NCBI GenBank assembly: GCA_963845675.1
Contig: CAWJSX010000001.1
Coordinates: 744,001 to 808,000 of the forward strand
Direction: 5' to 3'
Length of the DNA: 64,000 bases
From: CAWJMD01 sp963845675
Lineage (GTDB): Bacteria; Actinomycetota; Actinomycetes; Actinomycetales; CAWJMD01
Every line of letters starts with the position of its first letter. The stretch's first letter is position 1. Of the stretch, positions 37,601 through 46,913 are shown one piece after another. The translations under genes were made by a program, and so were the position numbers. The notes under the pieces are model-generated. The model had not been told where the DNA came from. It was given only the letters and a program-made list of their open reading frames with translations, and searched no databases.

Positions 37601-37740
37601 TCCCCCTGGAGCCCCGCGAGCGGTCCGTGGTCACGCTGACGGCCGAGAGCAGCGGCGTGTCCGGCTGGCTCGTGGTGAGCTTCGACGACCAGGGAGGATC
37701 CGACCAGGCGGACGTGGTGACAGCCAGGTTCCGCCGCTAG
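34683..37740 (+). CDS. Secreted S8 subtilase with PA domain (Vpr-like), frameshifted
   Basis: Exported serine protease of about 1,018 residues. A signal peptide (about 1-29, AVLLTGLLAPSAGA) is followed by an I9-type propeptide (VTVDVPASAVSALAANPSVA). The triad is Asp in VAVLDTGID (about 178), His in GHGSHVSGT (about 254) and Ser in GTSMASPH (about 578). A PA domain is inserted before the serine (GAIVITQRGVCARVDRAING). The C-terminal 430 residues form beta domains (TKTIQLTNTGSAAVTYDL and others). The frame breaks between LKPEIGAPG and VSILSTDVG because a G3 run at 36357-36359 has one base too many. GGAGGGC precedes the start. Confidence 0.9.
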
Positions 37741-37825
37741 CGGCGGGGACGGCTGGACTGTCCGCCCAGTAGGTGAGAGGTCAACTACTGTTCGGGGGAC
37801 CCGTCCGACCGAGAGGCCCTCCCCC

Positions 37826-38782
37826 ATGAGCAGCGACGAGACCATGCGCGCCGTCACGTACGACCAGTTCGGCGGACCGGAGGTGCTCTCGGTCACCGCC
37901 CAGCCCCGCCCCAAGGTGGCGCCCGGTGAGGTGCTCGTCCGCGTGCGGTCCGCGTCGGTCAACCCGGTCGACTGGATGATCGCGACCGGTGGGCTGGACG
38001 GGCTGATGGACGCGGTGTTCCCCGTCGTCCCGGGCTGGGACGTCGCCGGGGTCGTCGAGGAGGTCGGCATCGACGTCCCCGAGTACGAGGTGGGCGACGC
38101 GGTGATCGCCTACGCACGCAAGGACTACGTGCACGGCGGCACGTTCGCCGAGCTCGTCAGCGTCCCCGTGCGCACGTCTGTCAGGAAGCCGACGTCGCTG
38201 AGCTGGGACGAGGCCGCCTGCCTGCCGCTGGCCGGCCTGACCGCGTACCAGCTCCTCCGGCGGCTCGGCGTCGGGATCGACGACACGGTGCTGATCCACG
38301 GCGCGGCCGGGGGGGTCGGGTCGTTCGGTGTCCAGATCGCGAGGAGCCTGGGTGCGCGCGTGATCGGTACCGCGTCGGAGTCGAACCACTCCCGGCTGCG
38401 TGAGCTCGGCGCGGTGCCCGTGACCTACGGCGAGGGACTGGTCGAACGTGTCCGTGAGCTCGAACCGCTCGGGGTCAACGTCGTCGCCGACTTCGTGGGT
38501 GGGGTCCTCGACGTGACGAAGGCCGTTCTGGCGGAAGGTGGTCGGCACGCCTCGGTGGCGGACGCGTCGGTCCTCGAGGCCGGCGGTCGGTGGATGTGGG
38601 TGCGCCCGGACAGGACGGACCTGACGCGGTTGGCCGAGATGGCCGACAACGGCGTCCTCCGCGTCGACGTCGCGCACACCTTTGCGCTGGCGGAGGTCGC
38701 GGACGCGTTCCGTCTGAGCCAGGAAGGCCATGTGGCGGGCAAGATCGCGATCCGGGTGTCCGAGGACGGCTCAGCGGCTTAA
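37826..38782 (+). CDS. NADP-dependent quinone-reductase-like oxidoreductase (MDR, zinc-less)
   Basis: Medium-chain dehydrogenase/reductase of 318 residues in the zinc-independent quinone oxidoreductase branch. It has MRAVTYDQFGGPEVLSVT at the start, SASVNPVDW, the PGWDVAGVVEEVG segment and the nucleotide loop HGAAGGVGSFGVQIA. The catalytic zinc ligands of alcohol dehydrogenases are absent. The usual function is NADPH-dependent reduction of quinones or enones. It is monocistronic, 85 bases after the subtilase. Confidence 0.88.
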   Translation: MSSDETMRAVTYDQFGGPEVLSVTAQPRPKVAPGEVLVRVRSASVNPVDWMIATGGLDGLMDAVFPVVPGWDVAGVVEEVGIDVPEYEVGDAVIAYARKDYVHGGTFAELVSVPVRTSVRKPTSLSWDEAACLPLAGLTAYQLLRRLGVGIDDTVLIHGAAGGVGSFGVQIARSLGARVIGTASESNHSRLRELGAVPVTYGEGLVERVRELEPLGVNVVADFVGGVLDVTKAVLAEGGRHASVADASVLEAGGRWMWVRPDRTDLTRLAEMADNGVLRVDVAHTFALAEVADAFRLSQEGHVAGKIAIRVSEDGSAA

Positions 38783-38814
38783 GAGGAACGCCGGACCGGT
38801 TCCCCGGAGTCCGC

Positions 38815-40380
38815 TCAGGTGGCCACGATGCCCGGCCGGCCGGGGAAGGTGCGAAGGGTCTGGCTGGTCCAGGCCCGGTGGGTCAGGGTCGTGACCTGGT
38901 CGATCGCGCGGACCTCCGTCGTCCACTCGTCGTGCGTGATGCGGCAGCGCAGGTAGCCGCGCCAGAGATCGGCACTGACCAGGTGTGGGTTCTCCGCCTT
39001 CCGCAGCTCCAGGCCCGCATCCGTCTGCTTCCCGTCGCGCCCGCTGGTGATCGAGGTCCCGGCGAACTCGACGCCCACCACCCGGGACGCCGGGTCCTCG
39101 AAGTCGGCGAGCACGTTCAGGTGGTAGTTCCGGTGGATGTCCCCTGTCAGCACCACGAAGCCGTTGACGTCCTTGGCCACCACGGTGTCGATGACGCGCT
39201 GCTGGGCCGCCTGGTACGCGTCCCACTGGCCGGTGGAGAACCGCAGCTCGTCGCCCGCGCCGCTGTCGAGGCGGCCGAACAGCACCGTGTTCGCGAGCGC
39301 GTCCCATGTCGTGCCTCCAGAGCCCAGTCCGTCCAGGAGCCACGCCTCCTGCTCGACCCCGAGCATCTGGCGGGAAGGGTCCCGGCGCTCGGGCACGTCT
39401 CCGATGGCACCGCCCGGGAACTGGGACGTCCGGTGCTGCCGGGTGTCGAGGACGTGGAAGCGCACCAGATCCCCGTACGTGAGGTGCCTGTGCATACGGG
39501 CGCTCCAGGCGTCCGGGAGCTGGGGCGTGCGCAGCGGCATGTGCTCCCAGAACGCGCGGTACCCGTTGGCGCGCAGCTGGAACAGATCAGGGTCGAACGC
39601 GTCGTAGTCGTTGACGACCTCGTGGTCGTCCCACGTGACCATCCACGGCGACACCCGGTGGGCCTCCTGCAGGTCCGGGTCCACCTTGTGCAACGCGTAC
39701 TGCTGCCGGAATCGGTCGAGGGTGTCGGTCCGCCGCGCGTAGTCCTCGGGCAGCGAAGGACTGTAGGGCCACCGGACCGATGAGGAGTCGACCTGGTACT
39801 CGTAGATGTAGTCCCCGGCGAAGTAGACCAGGTCGGCCGGCTCAGAGGCGGCGTCGCGCCATGCGTGGTACCAACCGGCGCCGAGCGACTGGCACGAGGC
39901 CACCACCAGGTGCAGCTGGTCCAGGGGCGCTCCCGCAGCAGGCGCGGTCCGAGTGCGACCCACCGGGCTCAGGTGCCGTCCGCTGCGGAAGCGGTACCAG
40001 TACTCGCGGTTCGGCTCGAGGCCGCGGACGTCGACGTGCACGCTGTGCGCGTACTCGGGGTGCGCCATCGCCGTCCCCTCGCGAACCACGCCGGCGAAGC
40101 TCGGGTCCGACGACACCTGCCACTGCACGGGGTGTGCTCCCCGGCCCACACCGCCGCCGACCTCGAAGGGGCTGGGTGCCAGCCGGGTCCAGATCACCAC
40201 GCCGCCCGGCAGTGGGTCTCCCGAGGCGATGCCGAGGGTGAAGGGGTCGGCGTGGGGCTCTCGGTGCCTGACGTCGGCCGACGCCCGAGCGGGCAGGCCG
40301 GTGAGCAGCCCGGCGGCGGCCGCGGCTCCGGCGCCGAGAAGCGTCCGGCGGTGCAGGCCAGGTGAGGTGGCGTTGTCCAT
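38815..40380 (-). CDS. phoD: PhoD-family alkaline phosphatase D, Tat-exported
   Basis: Extracellular phosphodiesterase/phosphatase releasing phosphate from organic phosphoesters. The 521 residues begin with a twin-arginine-type signal (HRRTLLGAGAAAAAGLLTG). An Ig-like N-terminal domain (FTLGIASGDPLPGGVVIWTRL) precedes the PhoD catalytic domain, whose metal and active-site motifs include VASCQSLG, YFAGDYIYEY, TWDDHEVVNDYD and VVLTGDIHRNY. The length is normal for the family. Low-phosphate control is expected but no PhoP box was identified. It is convergent with the quinone reductase gene. Confidence 0.93.
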   Translation of the reverse strand: MDNATSPGLHRRTLLGAGAAAAAGLLTGLPARASADVRHREPHADPFTLGIASGDPLPGGVVIWTRLAPSPFEVGGGVGRGAHPVQWQVSSDPSFAGVVREGTAMAHPEYAHSVHVDVRGLEPNREYWYRFRSGRHLSPVGRTRTAPAAGAPLDQLHLVVASCQSLGAGWYHAWRDAASEPADLVYFAGDYIYEYQVDSSSVRWPYSPSLPEDYARRTDTLDRFRQQYALHKVDPDLQEAHRVSPWMVTWDDHEVVNDYDAFDPDLFQLRANGYRAFWEHMPLRTPQLPDAWSARMHRHLTYGDLVRFHVLDTRQHRTSQFPGGAIGDVPERRDPSRQMLGVEQEAWLLDGLGSGGTTWDALANTVLFGRLDSGAGDELRFSTGQWDAYQAAQQRVIDTVVAKDVNGFVVLTGDIHRNYHLNVLADFEDPASRVVGVEFAGTSITSGRDGKQTDAGLELRKAENPHLVSADLWRGYLRCRITHDEWTTEVRAIDQVTTLTHRAWTSQTLRTFPGRPGIVAT

Positions 40381-40449
40381 GATCTCCCGTTCCTCCTGTG
40401 TGTGGTGGACGTGCTGGTCCGATCGGTCGGTGGGGTCCTGTCGCGGTGG

Positions 40450-41292
40450 CTATCCGGCGAACGTGTCCACGGGTAGCCCGGGGACGTCGACGCGAGTCTC
40501 GAAGACAGCACCCGCACAGCCGTCGTCGTGGTCGAGGCCGTGCTGCGACGTGGTGACGTACAGGGTGCGATGGTCGTCGCCTCCGAGGGTGCAGGCCGTC
40601 ACTCGTGGGGTCGGGACCTCGACGACCCGGTCGAGGTCGCCGTCCTCGGAGAACCGGACCACGGCACCGCCGTCCCACAGGGCGACCCAGACGCCTCCCT
40701 CGCTGTCGACGGTGAGGCCGTCGGGGACACCTCGTGGCGCCACGACGAAAGGGCGCCGACGTCGCCAGGTCCCGTCGGCAGAGACGTCCACGACGTCCAC
40801 ACGGCCCAGCCGGCTGTCGACGTAGTAGGCCCGGGTGCCGTCGGGACTCCAGGCCAGGCCGTTCGAGGTCGTGACGCCACGTTGCATCCTGGCGACGGTC
40901 CCGTCCGGGTCGAGCCGGTACAGGGCACCCTCGTCGACGCCCCCTCCGGCGGTCCCGCACCAGTAGCTCCCCCAGGGGTCGCACCCGCCGTCGTTCATCC
41001 GCAGGGACGGGCCGTCGCACACGTCCCTGACCTCACGCTCGGGTACGCACCGGGAGTCCAGCATCACGAAGCCGCGACCGACTCCGAGGACCACGCCCCC
41101 GGCACGGCGCGGACGCGGTGCCGCGGCCGTCTCGCCGACGTTGACACGCACCACCTCGTGGTGCCCGAGAACCTGCAGCAGCTCGCCGGCGAGCATGTCG
41201 ACGAGTCGCAGACCGGAGCCGTCCGGCCACCAGACAGGACACTCCCCGTGGTGGGTACGCACGTCGGTCGCCCGGACCGCCACGCCGGACAT
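40450..41292 (-). CDS. SMP-30/gluconolactonase-like lactonase
   Basis: Six-bladed propeller lactonase, 280 residues, expected to open a sugar-acid lactone. It shows the opening HHGECPVWWPDGSGLRLVDM with the metal-binding Glu, LRMNDGGCDPWGSYWCGT with Asn/Asp ligands, and TTSNGLAWSPDGTRAYYVDS, a classic SMP-30 segment, plus VPDGLTVDSEGGVWVALWDG. It lies downstream of the SDR gene on the same strand with a one-base gap, so the pair can oxidise a sugar and open the resulting lactone. It belongs to the catabolic island and may share the operator at 42001. Confidence 0.9.
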   Translation of the reverse strand: MSGVAVRATDVRTHHGECPVWWPDGSGLRLVDMLAGELLQVLGHHEVVRVNVGETAAAPRPRRAGGVVLGVGRGFVMLDSRCVPEREVRDVCDGPSLRMNDGGCDPWGSYWCGTAGGGVDEGALYRLDPDGTVARMQRGVTTSNGLAWSPDGTRAYYVDSRLGRVDVVDVSADGTWRRRRPFVVAPRGVPDGLTVDSEGGVWVALWDGGAVVRFSEDGDLDRVVEVPTPRVTACTLGGDDHRTLYVTTSQHGLDHDDGCAGAVFETRVDVPGLPVDTFAG

Positions 41293-41293
41293 G

Positions 41294-41986
41294 TCAGTAC
41301 GTCGCCCGTCCGCCGCTGATGTCGTACACGCTCCCGGTCGAGAAGCTGCACTCGTCCGACGCGAGCCACGAGACCAGCGCGGCGACCTCCTCGGGGCGGC
41401 CGAGGCGCTGCATGGGGATCAGTCCGACGAGCCGGTCCAGGACCTCCGGTGCCGTGCTGTCGTTCATGGGCGTCGCGAAGACCGCCGGTGCGATCGCGTT
41501 GACGATCACGCCCGAGGTGGCCAGCTCCTTGCCAACGGACTTCGTCATCGCGATGACGGCTGCCTTGGACGCCGAGTACGCGGACAGCCGCGGGTTGCCG
41601 TCCTTGCCGGCGATGCTCGCGATGTTGACCACCCGGCCCCATCCGCGCTCGCGCATGCCGGGAACGACCGCACGCAACATCCTGAACGTTCCGGCGACGT
41701 TGACGTCGAAGGTGGTGTCCCACTCGGCGTCCTCGACCTCCCACAGCGGACGGTTCGGACCCACGACGCCGGCGCTGTTGACCAGCACGTCCACCTGCCC
41801 GGCCCGTGCCACGGCCTCGGCGACGGCGGTGGTGTCGCGCACGTCGACGGCGAGGTCCGGGGTGCCGCCCAGGTCGAGGCTGAGCACGTCCAGCCCGTCC
41901 GCGCGCAGCCTGGCTGCACAGGCCGCCCCCAGCCCACTCTCCCCGCCCGTGACGATCGCTCGACGCCCTGCCCCGTGATGGCTCAT
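41294..41986 (-). CDS. SDR-family sugar dehydrogenase candidate
   Basis: Short-chain dehydrogenase of 230 residues. The nucleotide loop is TGGESGLG, with NSAG for NNAG, catalytic Ser in NIASIAGKDG and YSASK. SLDLGG at the end of strand 2 with Asp favours NAD. In this context (next to a lactonase and a FAH-family hydrolase) it could be an aldose dehydrogenase or a 2-keto-3-deoxy-acid dehydrogenase, but the sequence cannot decide. ATG at 41986 is 15 bases from the operator palindrome shared with the divergent FAH gene. Confidence 0.88.
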   Translation of the reverse strand: MSHHGAGRRAIVTGGESGLGAACAARLRADGLDVLSLDLGGTPDLAVDVRDTTAVAEAVARAGQVDVLVNSAGVVGPNRPLWEVEDAEWDTTFDVNVAGTFRMLRAVVPGMRERGWGRVVNIASIAGKDGNPRLSAYSASKAAVIAMTKSVGKELATSGVIVNAIAPAVFATPMNDSTAPEVLDRLVGLIPMQRLGRPEEVAALVSWLASDECSFSTGSVYDISGGRATY

Positions 41987-42000
41987 GCGCTACATTCAAC

Positions 42001-42020
42001 ACGCATTATCGATAATGTGT
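42001..42020. promoter_or_regulatory. Putative GntR operator, site 1
   Basis: A near-perfect palindrome, ACGCATTATCGATAATGTGT, lies between the divergent SDR and FAH genes. The centre CATTATCGATAATG is perfectly symmetric. It is AT-rich against a GC-rich background and shares the CATTAT core with five other sites in this island. It could control both gene groups. Confidence 0.6.
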
Positions 42021-42034
42021 CGAGAGGGTGGACC

Positions 42035-42906
42035 ATGCGGTTGGTGCGGATCGGCGATCCCGGGCGCGAGGTGCCGGGCGTGATGGTGGACGTGCCCGGC
42101 GTCGAGGAAGGAGTGGTGACCGTCCACGATGCGGTCGACGACTACGACGAGCACTTCTTCGGCTCGGGCGGCCTTGCAGAGCTGCCGGACCTGGTCCGCG
42201 AACGCGTGCGCGCCGGAGCGGTCGAGCCGCTGGCGGGACGCCGGTTGGGTAGTCCCATCGCGCGACCGCACCAGGTGCTGTGCATCGGCCTGAACTACTC
42301 CGATCACGCCGCCGAGACGGCCAGGACGTCCCACCGAAGCCATCCTCTTCACGAAGTCGCCCAACACCGTCGTGGGTCCCGACGACGACGTCGTGATCCC
42401 GCGCGGCTCGGGCAAGACCGACTGGGAGGTCGAGCTCGGCATCGTGGTCGGGCGACGCTGCTCGTACCTGCGCGACGAGCAGGAAGCGGCCGACGCGATC
42501 GCGGGGTACGTGCTGGTCAACGACGTCAGCGAGCGCGAGTGGCAGATCGAGCGAGGCGGCCAGTGGGTCAAGGGCAAGTCCGCGCCGACGTTCAACCCCA
42601 CCGGTCCGTGGCTCGTGACGCCGGACGAGCTCGGCGACGTGAGTGACGTCGCGCTCACCCTCGACGTCGACGGCGTGCGCCGCCAGGACGGCAGCACGGC
42701 CACCATGCTGTTCCGGCCGGCGTTCCTGCTGCCGCTACCTGAGCCAGTTCCTCACCCTGGAGCCTGGGGACCTGGTCGACACCGGCACCCCACCCGGCGT
42801 CGGCATGGGGCTACGGCCACCGGAGTACCTGCGTGGCGGAGAGACGCTGCGTCTGACCGGACGCGGGCTCGGCACCCAGACCCAACGGGTCGCCCGCAGC
42901 GACTGA
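42035..42906 (+). CDS. Fumarylacetoacetate hydrolase (FAH) family protein, two frameshifts
   Basis: FAH-fold hydrolase or lyase of about 290 residues. Pieces in order are MRLVRIGDPGREVPGVMVDV, PHQVLCIGLNYSDHAAET, then AILFTKSPNTVVGPDDDVVI with the Glu-rich metal segment DWEVELGIVVGR, NDVSEREWQ, KGKSAPTFNPTGPWLVTPDE, and finally YLSQFLTLEPGDLVDTGTPP. The frame changes near 42320 and 42737, each explained by one extra base. Relatives act as 2,4-diketo-3-deoxy-fuconate hydrolase or ureidoglycolate lyase-like enzymes. Context with a sugar dehydrogenase and lactonase favours C-C hydrolysis of a diketo sugar acid. Confidence 0.82.
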
Positions 42907-42921
42907 CCGCCCTGCCGGGGG

Positions 42922-45025
42922 TCAGGTCGCCGCGAGCTCCAGCACGGCCAGCGTGTCGGGGGCGAGCTCGACCTCGAGCGGGTCGGTGCTCCCACACGGG
43001 AGCGGCGTACCGTCCTGGCACACCAGGGACGCGCTCCGTGGGCCCTTCGAACCGCCCCAGACGGTGGGGTCGACCGACACGCGGGCGCGGACGGGGCTGT
43101 CGGTCGGGTTGGCCACCACGAGCAGGACGTCGTCGCCGTGGGTGTACGCGCGTGCCAAGCACGCGTCGGCGCTCACGCCTTCCGCGTGCCGGAACTCCCC
43201 CTCGGTGAAGTAGGGCAGGAAGCGCCGTCGCAGCGCTGCCAGCTGCTTCACGGTGCGGAGCAGGTCGGGGCAGTCGGCCAGCCGGTGGCTGTGCATGTTG
43301 CCGGGCATGAGGTTGAGCAGGCCGCCCCTCGGTGAAGGCGTGCAAGGCACCACGCGGGTGCTCGTTCACGTTGCCGTTGAGCCGAACCTGCGGGAAGACC
43401 ACGCGGAACGGTGCATCGTCGTCGAGCTCCTCGGCGTTGCGCCGCTCCCACGTGTAGTCCAGGACAGGCACCTTCATCTCCGTGGGCATCTCGCCGGAGA
43501 ACGTGCCACGCGGGTCCCGGGACCGGATAGCGCGTGCGCCTCCGTCCCGGCTCGAGCAGACGGTCACCCTCGGCATCCGCGGGGCGTCCCGGTGCGGGCT
43601 GAAGTTGGGCTCGAACCAGGACCAGTACTGGTCGAAGCAGATCGAGGTGGCACCGAGCCCGAGCAACCGTTCGTACTCGGCGAGCGCCGCCTCCCGCCAT
43701 CCGGGGGCCAGCGCCGACCCACGCATCATCGCGTGCGTCCCTACGAACTGCACACGCCACCTCGGGAGGAAGTCGCGGCCGTACGTCCAGTCGTCCTGGA
43801 CGGGCTGCATCGCGGCATTGAGGTGCCGCCACTCGGGTGGTGTCTCGTCGCTGTCGCGCAGCAGGTGGTGGCTGACGAACAGGGACACCGGCACCCCGAG
43901 CTCGCGGCAGCGCGCGAGGGCCGCCCGGAGGTCGTCCTCCGTCCCGAGCCGGGGGTCGAGGAGGATCGGCAGACCGTTGCGCTGCCACCAGTGCCACACG
44001 ACGAGCTCGGCGACACCGAGGTCCGGGTCGGCGACCTCCTCGGCGAGCTCGGTGACCCGGTCCAGACCCTCCGCCGGGGCGTCGGCGTTGCGGACCGCGG
44101 CCCACATGCTGCGGATCGCCAGCGCCTCGCGAACATGCGGTGGCGCGGCATAGGGGTAGGCCTCGGACGCGAACTCCTGGAAGGCGCGGGCTCCGGCGTA
44201 CCAGTCCCCCTCGTGCAGCAGGACCACGAAGTCCCCGCTCTCCCAGGTCTCGCCGGGCTCGATGAGCGGGTAGTGGATCCAGCGCAGGTCGGTGGTCTCG
44301 GCGGTCCGCCCTGGGCGCTCCACGAGCAGACCCTGCGCGGAGTACCGCGGGTCCCGCGAGTACATCGTGAGCCCGCCCTCGGCAGAGCCGAAGTCCAGCC
44401 ACTTCATGCTGAGCTCGAAGGCGCCGTAGCCGTAGTACCGCTGGAGCGCGATGTCGAGGAAGGTCGCGTCGTCGGGACGCATCGTCAGGTCTCGCAGCGG
44501 GTGCAGGGTCCCACGGCTCATCCGCAGCCTCGTCGACTTGGACCGCCGACCGGCTGCAGCCCCAGCAGCTGCGGGAAGGCCACCTGCGGCAGCCGCATGT
44601 CGGACCCGTTCGTGACCCGGGCCCGCAGGACCAGACCCTCCGGCGCGGGGTCGAGGTCCACCTCCACCCGGATCACGAGCTCGGCGTGCGGGGTGCGCAG
44701 GTGGTCGTGGACGAGCGTGAGCGATGGTCCGCGCCGACGGAGCTCCGGCGGCCGTGCGTCCCAGCTCGACGTAGTGCGATGGGTAGTCGGGCAGGGGGGC
44801 CGCGATGCGCACGAGCCCTCTGCCACCGGTGCCGCCCATGAACTCGGTGTCGTCAGCCGACGTGGCTCGCAGCAGGCCACCGCTGGCCGGGTCCACGAGC
44901 ACCTGGCCGCCGCGGACGGCGAGTCCCACGCCGTCCGCCGGCGCCGGGAGGAGGCCCACCGGGTCTCCGGTCGTCGTGCTCGACGACTGCGCGTCGATGG
45001 TGTTCCGTGCATGGGGACGCAACAT
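42922..45025 (-). CDS. TIM-barrel glycoside hydrolase (DUF6259/alpha-galactosidase-like), three frameshifts
   Basis: Large enzyme of about 700 residues. The N-terminal beta-sandwich (VGLAVRGGQVLVDPASGGLL, VHDHLRTPHAELVIRVEVDL) leads to a TIM barrel with VVWHWWQRNGLPILLDPRLG, VSLFVSHHLLRDSDE and TSICFDQYWSW, where the Asp sits as the candidate nucleophile of GH31/36-like barrels. A C-terminal beta domain includes ARAYTHGDDVLLVVANPTDS. Frames change near 44755, 44545 and 43326 (C4 run). No signal peptide is present, so it would act on imported oligosaccharide. Substrate is unknown. It is the last gene of the leftward trio with the dehydrogenase and the mutarotase-like protein. Confidence 0.72.
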
Positions 45026-45030
45026 GGCGC

Positions 45031-45046
45031 CACATTATGCAGAATC
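45031..45046. promoter_or_regulatory. Putative GntR operator, site 2
   Basis: CACATTATGCAGAATC, directly upstream of the glycosidase start and within the end of the DUF4432 gene. On the minus strand it reads TGCATAATGTG, which resembles an extended -10 element eight bases from the ATG, so the glycosidase may also have its own leaderless promoter. Confidence 0.5.
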
Positions 45047-46057
45047 ACGGGGGGCGTCCAGTTCGACCTCCCAGGTGCTGGTCACGTGCTCCCCCGGCCC
45101 CAGCACGTCGAGGTCCTCGGGACGGCTCCAGGGAGGGACCGACACCGGCTCGAGGCCCATGGCTTCGACCGTCCCGAACCACGGTGCCTCGTGGTCGCCC
45201 CCGAACGGCAGCCACAGCAGGAGGTACGGCAGAACTGCATGGTCCCAGCGCAGCTCAACCGTCGGACGCCCGGGCGCCTCGGTCCGAACCCGTCCCGTCG
45301 CGACCTTGACCGCGGCGACCGCGGTGGTGCCGCGGTCGGCCGGGCCGGGGGCGGACAGGTCGCGCACACCCCCGTCCAGGGTGGCGACCGACGGCCACTC
45401 CCCCGTGCGGCCGGGCACCAGGTGCGAACCTGGCGGCTGCTCGGGGGCCGTCGTCACCTCGCCGTCCACGTGGATCCGCCCGCCCGTGGCGAGCGCGGAC
45501 GCGACGTCCCAGACCGCGTGCTCGCCCATCGCCCACTGGTGCGGGCGGCTGCCTCGGTTGACGACCTCGGTCACGCACCGGAGCACCGCGTCCTCCGCCA
45601 GGACGAGCCGGCGGCGCAGGTTGAAGGGAGTGCGTGCGCACCGCGTGGTCAGGACGACCTCGACGACGTCCGGTTCATCGCGCACCACCTCGACCTGCCA
45701 GGGCAGCGCCCAGGTCTCGCCGTGCGAGCCGACCACGGTGCCTGCGTCGGCCTGGAGCCTGGACACCGCCGGGAAGGTGAGGTCCCAGCCGCCCACGAAG
45801 GCGTCCTGGTAGCCCCCCTGCGGTAGCGCGAGGCTGGGCGCACGACCGGGGGCGGGCAGGCCGCGGTCCCAGCGCCAGAGCAGGTCCGCATCGGTGGGCT
45901 TGTGCACCAGCTCGTGCAGCAGGCCCCCTCGACCGGGCAGCACCGTCGCCCGCAGCCACCGGTTCTCCAGCACCACGGACGGGTGGTCGAACACCGCTGA
46001 CTCCCAGACGCGGCACCGCCCTGCAGGCCTCAGGTGTCGCCGGGCCGCGTCGCTCAC
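45035..46057 (-). CDS. DUF4432 / aldose-1-epimerase-like protein
   Basis: Galactose-mutarotase-fold protein of 340 residues, a family that interconverts sugar anomers or binds sugars. Recognisable segments are VVLENRWLRATVLPGRGGLL, LPQGGYQDAFVGGWDLTFPA, and the central EHAVWDVASAL with a candidate catalytic His. The late segment WDHAVLPYLLLWLPFGG is typical of DUF4432. Its start overlaps the epimerase/dehydrogenase gene by four bases and its stop is nine bases before the glycosidase start. In the island it could feed the correct anomer to the dehydrogenase. Confidence 0.8.
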   Translation of the reverse strand: MSDAARRHLRPAGRCRVWESAVFDHPSVVLENRWLRATVLPGRGGLLHELVHKPTDADLLWRWDRGLPAPGRAPSLALPQGGYQDAFVGGWDLTFPAVSRLQADAGTVVGSHGETWALPWQVEVVRDEPDVVEVVLTTRCARTPFNLRRRLVLAEDAVLRCVTEVVNRGSRPHQWAMGEHAVWDVASALATGGRIHVDGEVTTAPEQPPGSHLVPGRTGEWPSVATLDGGVRDLSAPGPADRGTTAVAAVKVATGRVRTEAPGRPTVELRWDHAVLPYLLLWLPFGGDHEAPWFGTVEAMGLEPVSVPPWSRPEDLDVLGPGEHVTSTWEVELDAPRDSA

Positions 46058-46854
46058 ACGAGACGCCTCTCAGGTGGGTGGCGCCACAGCCGGCATCCGG
46101 CGGCGAGCTCGGGCAGCTCGTCCGTGAGCCCGGCGAGGTCCTCGGGTCGGACCGGGCGTTCGTGCCCTAGCAGCGATCGGGTCGGCCCGGTGTCGTACCG
46201 GCGTCGCCCGTCGGGTGTCGCCACCGCGTGGACGCAGTGGTACCCCGGCGGGGCCGTGAGCGCCCCCACGACGAAGTCAGCGAGCGCATCGGAGGGGGTC
46301 CACCCGAGTGCCTCGCCGCGCCATCGGGGCCGCGCCGCCACCAGGCCGAGACGCAGCGTCACCACCGACGTCCCAGGGACGGCGCGGGCGTGGTCGCGCG
46401 CGAGCAGCTCGACGGCAGCCTTCGTCACCCCGTAGCGGCAGCAGGGACGGGCGCACCCGTCGGGATCCACCGGCCAGGCAGCCGGGCCCGCGTCACCCAC
46501 AGCGTGCACGGAGCCCGCGAGCACGACACGCGCGACCCCCTGCCGCTCGGCTGCGTCGAGGACCGAGGCGGTCAAGTCGACGTTGCCCCCGACGAGCAGC
46601 GGCCACGGCGCGTCCGGCCGCGGTTGTCCCGCGAGGTGCACCACAGCGGTGGCTCCCGCCAGTACTCGATCCGCTGCTCGGGGGTCGCTGAGGTCGCCGA
46701 GCCGCACTTCCGACTCAGCCTCCGCAAGGGCCGCCCCCGGCACGTCGTTCAGCACGAGTTCGGGGGCGTCACGGACCGGCCGGGACGTCATGCCCTTCAC
46801 GAGGGCGGCGCCCACCACGCCGGCGGATCCGGTGACAACGACCTGGCCGCTCAC
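46054..46854 (-). CDS. NAD-dependent epimerase/dehydratase family protein (uronate-dehydrogenase-like)
   Basis: Extended SDR of 266 residues. The NAD loop is VTGSAGVVGAAL, DLSDPRAADRVLAGATAVVH and LAGQPRP follow, with the catalytic YGVTKAAVELLA. The NDVPG/HLAGQ pattern and the short length resemble uronate dehydrogenases, which oxidise galacturonate or glucuronate to the aldarolactone, but epimerase activity is not excluded. GTG at 46854 is adjacent to the nucleotide-binding strand. A longer reading from 46899 would run through operator site 3. Confidence 0.8.
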   Translation of the reverse strand: MSGQVVVTGSAGVVGAALVKGMTSRPVRDAPELVLNDVPGAALAEAESEVRLGDLSDPRAADRVLAGATAVVHLAGQPRPDAPWPLLVGGNVDLTASVLDAAERQGVARVVLAGSVHAVGDAGPAAWPVDPDGCARPCCRYGVTKAAVELLARDHARAVPGTSVVTLRLGLVAARPRWRGEALGWTPSDALADFVVGALTAPPGYHCVHAVATPDGRRRYDTGPTRSLLGHERPVRPEDLAGLTDELPELAAGCRLWRHPPERRLV

Positions 46855-46880
46855 TGCACACCCCAGCGCGTCGCCATGTT

Positions 46881-46897
46881 CGACATAATACATAAGC
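46881..46897. promoter_or_regulatory. Putative GntR operator, site 3
   Basis: CGACATAATACATAAGC lies in the 59-base gap between the divergent epimerase and TauE/SafE genes. Its reverse complement carries TATTATGTCGAA, related to the CATTATG core of the other sites. Confidence 0.5.
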
Positions 46898-46913
46898 ACG
46901 CTAGGCTGCCCCG

